Positions 60,342-64,000 of a stretch of DNA of 64,000 nucleotides are shown one piece after another. Each line of letters opens with the position of its first letter. Position 1 is the stretch's first letter. A program made the translations under genes and the position numbers. The stretch covers positions 1,178,001 to 1,242,000 of the forward strand of contig JANVFP010000001.1 of assembly GCA_027919835.1 (NCBI GenBank), given 5' to 3'. Below the pieces are notes generated by a model. The model did not search any database and had not been told where the DNA came from. It saw only the letters and a program-made list of their open reading frames with translations. This stretch comes from Lentinula raphanica. Taxonomy: Eukaryota; Basidiomycota; Agaricomycetes; Agaricales; Omphalotaceae.

Positions 60342-61725
60342 TTAATCTTCAAGACATGTCCACTTGCAGTTGTCAATGAACCAGACTTTGCCCATCGGAA
60401 GAATGATGGTTTTGAGAGTCGGGCAGGATGTGTGCCACATAGCTGCGATATTTTGCTCGTCGTCTTGAGAAACGTCGTCGGATGAAGTGGCCGACATGTA
60501 TGTCAGATACTTTGGACAATGGAAGAGGATTTATTAATCAATCAAAAACACTGAATGGGGCACGGGACTTACCTGTAACGCTTTGAACTTCTTCAATGAC
60601 GGCGTCAAGGCTTCTAAAAGAGCCTACACAGATTGCTCGTCAGTTGAGAAAGAAAACACAAAAAGGTTGGCATCTCACCTCTGAGCACTGCGCCAGTAAT
60701 ATAACGATATGCAACGCCTCCAGATAAGGCAGACGGTCCGCTATTTCATCCAACAGATACACAGGAGCATTCGGGTCAAAACTGATGATATTCAGCCTTT
60801 CAATGGGCTCAGATGACATATTCAATACGTCCAGTGAGCGGCACACACAGTCGGCATATAGTGGCATGGAGACCTGTGTGACAGGTCTACCTTTGAGAAT
60901 CGAGGATATTATATCTGGCCCAGCATGGATCGCCCTCAAGCGGGTCAAGCGCGGCAGAGCTTCGGGAGAAAGAGCGAATGGTACAGGGTTTGGATTGAGA
61001 TTGAAGGTGTTCAGGTTGAATGAGAACTCGGCCGGATCAGAGTTGAATCCTCGCAGCGTGAGGTCCAGCAGGGAGGGTTGGGCTTCGAGGAATTGAATCA
61101 AGGATTGATCACAAGGGAAAGAGGCGGAGAACTTTTTCAGTTGAAAGGTGCAGCTGCTGAGATCCCAGGGATGAAAGTCGGATGGGACGTCGATGCTGAG
61201 GGTGTTTAGCAAAGACGTATTGGAAAGAGCACGAACAGCGAGAGTATATAGGTTTCGAGTCGGATAAGAAATGTTGGACCAATGGATGTCGAACGACCGG
61301 ACCATCAATGCCAAGCGAGGATTCTTGGAGAGTGTTTGAAGGCATTTGACTGATTCCATTGGTTTCGCGAAGCCGATCTTTATTGTATGATACAGACTCC
61401 GCATAGCGACGTCGCTCAAGTGTTTGTTAGAGATGGCGACATTGCAAAGGTCGTTCTGGCTTTGCAGGTATTGCAGTATAAAGTCCAAGATCTCGATGGG
61501 AAGAGTTGGATAGTATGAAGGAGGCGGACCAGCTGAAGACTCGGAGTCGGAGGATGAATCACTGAGGAGATGTCGTAATTTTGGGGGTCGGGCAGAGCTT
61601 TCACGTCGCTCGGCCTCATGCAGAAGGCCATCCTTTCTGGCGTAGAAAGTGTCTAGCATACTTGTAACATTGTTGATCTGTTGATACACTAGGTCTGCCT
61701 GTTGGGCTGCGAAGAGAACTGCCAT
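60342..61725 (-). CDS. F-box protein (agaricomycete type)
   Basis: Three exons (61725-60679, 60623-60573, 60509-60342) give 421 residues. After a short N-terminal helix and a Ser/Asp-rich linker comes an F-box near residues 72-110: PTLPIEILDFILQYLQSQND, then LCNVAISNKHLSDVAMRSLY. The rest is a leucine-rich region (SLLNTLSIDVP, PSLLDLTLRGF, LPRLTRLRAIHAG) as in SCF substrate receptors. The end is KVWFIDNCKWTCLED. The target is unknown. The last two introns are short, and the acceptor of exon 3 is CAAAG. Confidence 0.8.
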
Positions 61726-62852
61726 CTGACTTGGAAGATGGTCAACCTTGGGAGGAGATATTCATGTCAGCACGACTATCCTAGAGTAGATCTGACCACC
61801 GCTCACACTTCTATGGTCAGCTTTGAGCCGTAGTGAAGGTGAAGAGAAAGTTGAGAAGAGGTAGTTTGGAGACTGGAGTAGAGTTCTGTAAGCCGACAAT
61901 GCCGACGTATTGAAACACTTGGGCGCTTGTATGTAATACTTTTCACACGCCTCCCGAGTACCCCAGCGTCTCTCTTTTTTTCTGTTTCTGGCACAACATC
62001 AACTCGGACCTCTCTATCCTGTTGGACCCTCTCATCCATCCAGCTTTATTTTGCTTTGGCTATAAAACTGAACTTTGCTCTTGCCCACCTCCGATATGCT
62101 CCACATACCCCATCGCTGACGCCACAGATGAACAACTAATATCCTTCTTCATTATCCATGAGAAATTCTGCTCACATTGGGTACCACTTCGGCTGCAAGC
62201 GGATACAGTGGAGTGTAACCCAGCAGGCTACACACATACATACAGTACATACTTACTGTGTCGGCTGTCCAGTTATCGAAGATCAAACGACTGCGAGCGA
62301 ACATCTGTACGGAATCGCACCCACACCAAAACTATGGAGTGCTACTGGCCTTCCCGGGCGGCTTGTCTTTGAGAATACCAGAATGCCATACGACATACTC
62401 TCTTCCAAGTTCCAAATAAGTACCAGAAGTACAACATATCTGGCCTTCCTATCATATATTGGCCTATCTGATATATCTTCTTCAATCATCCTTCCCGGAA
62501 TCCTCGAGTTATATATAGTCGAGGACGGGTCGAGGACAACTGTCACTCGGAAGCTGTAGCATACATGATATTCTTATTTCCCTTGCAGGATACAGCATTC
62601 AATCTATTTTTCCAAGGTCCTTTGTCAGCTCCCCATGTTCTTCCCTTTCTGGTATCATCGTTCTCAAGCTCTTGACGTCTTGACGCAGTCGAACGATTTT
62701 TTCATCTCATTTTGATACAACAGATCTCATCGCCACCAACCTGTAGGTCCTTTAAAAAGACGGGATATGAGACAAATTTGCCAGAACGACTTTGCTTTCT
62801 CTCGCCTTTCTTACTTTACTGCCCCTCAACCAATATAGTGCGCGAAATCGTG
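61726..62852. other. intergenic, divergent promoters
   Basis: No gene is supported between the F-box start and the cupredoxin-like gene. Frames at about 62022-62559 have no motif. Confidence 0.45.
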
Positions 62853-63928
62853 ATGCATTTCTTGGCTTTCGTCTGCCTTGGCTTGGCTGCCCTTGTCCAG
62901 GCTCAGAATCAAGTACGTATCGTGGTTTGAGAGCTGTTTCTGTCCGTCGTCGTCGTTCTCATTGCTTCTTTGTCTTCCTGCAGACCGTTCAAGTGCAAGT
63001 TGGTGGCACGGAGAATGAGAGTGGTGGTATCTTCCAGTTTAAGCCATCCAGCTTCAACGCTACCAACGGCAGTGTGATTACTTTCGAGTTTTCCGGAAAC
63101 CCAGGCAACCACAGGTAAAGTTGTTCGCTCGGTATGAGAGACTTGTTTGCTTACTGTTCATCTTGTACTTGCGCGGTAGTATCACTCAAAGTACATACTC
63201 TGCGATTTCATTTTCTGAAGCTTCGTCTCTTACTCTCTTTTCAATTTCTTTTCATCTCAGGTGCTCTTTCGAATCCTTGTCAGCCAATGTCTGGAGGTTT
63301 TGATTCTGGTTGGGTTCTGATACCTACTGGAGGAGTTTCACCCAATCCCTTGTGGAATTTGACTATCACTGATGATTCGCAACGTGAGCGTTCATACCTT
63401 CATTACGGATAGTTACAGTCCAGCTCACCCATCCTCCAGCGATATATTTCTTCTGCAAGCAATTGATTCCGTCTCCTCACTGCGCTGCAGGTAAGCTCCA
63501 TCATGGTGTCGGTTGAAGTCGTTACTGAATGTTGTATTCCAGGTATGGTTGGAACAATCAACGCTCCCAGCAGTGGCACCGGTTCTTTCAATGATTTCCT
63601 GAACAACGCAAAACAAACTAAAGACTCTGGCGTACGTATTTCCTTTGTGTTTCTTTCAAAGAGCTCATTCTCATCTCAATTTGATCTTCTTCAGCAAGGA
63701 GTAGGAGCACTCGTAGGACAAGGTGCTTCAGCCTCAGCTGTCCCAGGACCTCTTCCAAGTGGTGTCACTTTGTTCGGGACGCCAGCCTCTACACCAATTA
63801 GTGCAAGCGGCAGCGGAACTTCGTCTGCTGCTTCTGCCAGTGGGTCGTCCTCTGCCGCGCTCAAGGTCGAATACGACATGAAGTTCTTCACATTGCTCGT
63901 CGCCTCAATGGGTATCGCTCTCATGTAA
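62853..63928 (+). CDS. GPI-anchored extracellular serine-rich protein with a cupredoxin-like domain
   Basis: Seven exons: 62853-62912, 62984-63114, 63180-63190, 63261-63383, 63440-63490, 63543-63631 and 63695-63928, for 232 residues. Signal peptide: MHFLAFVCLGLAALVQAQN. The domain begins QTVQVQVGGTENESGGIFQF and has the type-1 copper ligand pattern: His in GNPGNHS, Cys in IYFFCKQ, His in SPHC, and Met in AAGM. A Ser/Ala/Gly-rich linker follows, and the end is a hydrophobic TLLVASMGIALM, which with upstream small residues suggests a GPI anchor. Exon 3 has only 11 nt. Such proteins are common on fungal walls; copper binding is predicted, not shown. Confidence 0.85.
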
Positions 63929-64000
63929 ACTGTGATGTTCCCAATTTGCGTTTCCTCCTGGATACCTCTCTCTGAACTAGTAATAATTTTACAAAGTAAT

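Noticed and set aside
61927..62559. Several open frames between the last two genes
   Set aside because: Short, unsupported by motifs, and in a plausible promoter interval.

Overview
This window is nuclear DNA of a filamentous basidiomycete, most likely an agaricomycete mushroom-forming fungus. Genes are dense, on both strands, and carry many 50-100 nt GT-AG introns. Diagnostic loci include a class I hydrophobin, agaricomycete-style F-box and BTB/POZ paralogues, and a fused URA2/CAD-type pyrimidine gene with a decayed dihydroorotase domain. All gene models were spliced by eye from the sequence: reading frame, phase and splice signals were checked at every junction, and homology calls rest on remembered family motifs.

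Layout. 0.4-5 kb: a C-terminal-SH3 (Nbp2/Skb5-like) protein and a secreted or membrane mucin-like protein. 5.6-9.7 kb: a STE7/FUZ7-type MAP kinase kinase, divergent from a zinc alcohol dehydrogenase. 10.1-13.9 kb: three tandem BTB/POZ genes with the same exon plan. 14.2 kb: a DUF1772 (anthrone-oxygenase-like) membrane protein.

16-33 kb is the most unusual part. It holds five tandem genes on the + strand for signal-peptide proteins I cannot assign to any family. They are built from one to three copies of a ~140-155 residue module followed by variable tails encoded by small phase-0 exons. Each gene has the same promoter box, 5' leader and 5'UTR intron. Relics of at least two further copies lie between them, an F-box gene sits in the array, and a 300 bp hAT-type MITE with perfect 8 bp target-site duplications splits one promoter.

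33.8-42.7 kb: a SLATT_fungal-type two-TM protein and the 2237-residue URA2/CAD gene (ten exons). 43-48.7 kb: gene-poor, with a complete non-autonomous LTR retrotransposon (1769 bp, near-identical LTRs, 5 bp target duplication), a hairpin and short degenerate repeats. 48.8-52.4 kb: a class I hydrophobin and a ten-exon beta-tubulin. 52.8-58.3 kb: a large BCAS3-type WD40 protein (autophagy-linked family). 58.8-63.9 kb: a short-chain dehydrogenase with eroded splice donors, an F-box protein and a GPI-anchored cupredoxin-like serine-rich secreted protein.

Functional themes: signalling (MAPKK, SH3), core metabolism (pyrimidine synthesis, ADH, SDR), cytoskeleton, ubiquitin-adaptor families (F-box, BTB), and a secreted or surface repertoire (hydrophobin, cupredoxin-like protein, the tandem module family) that looks rapidly evolving.
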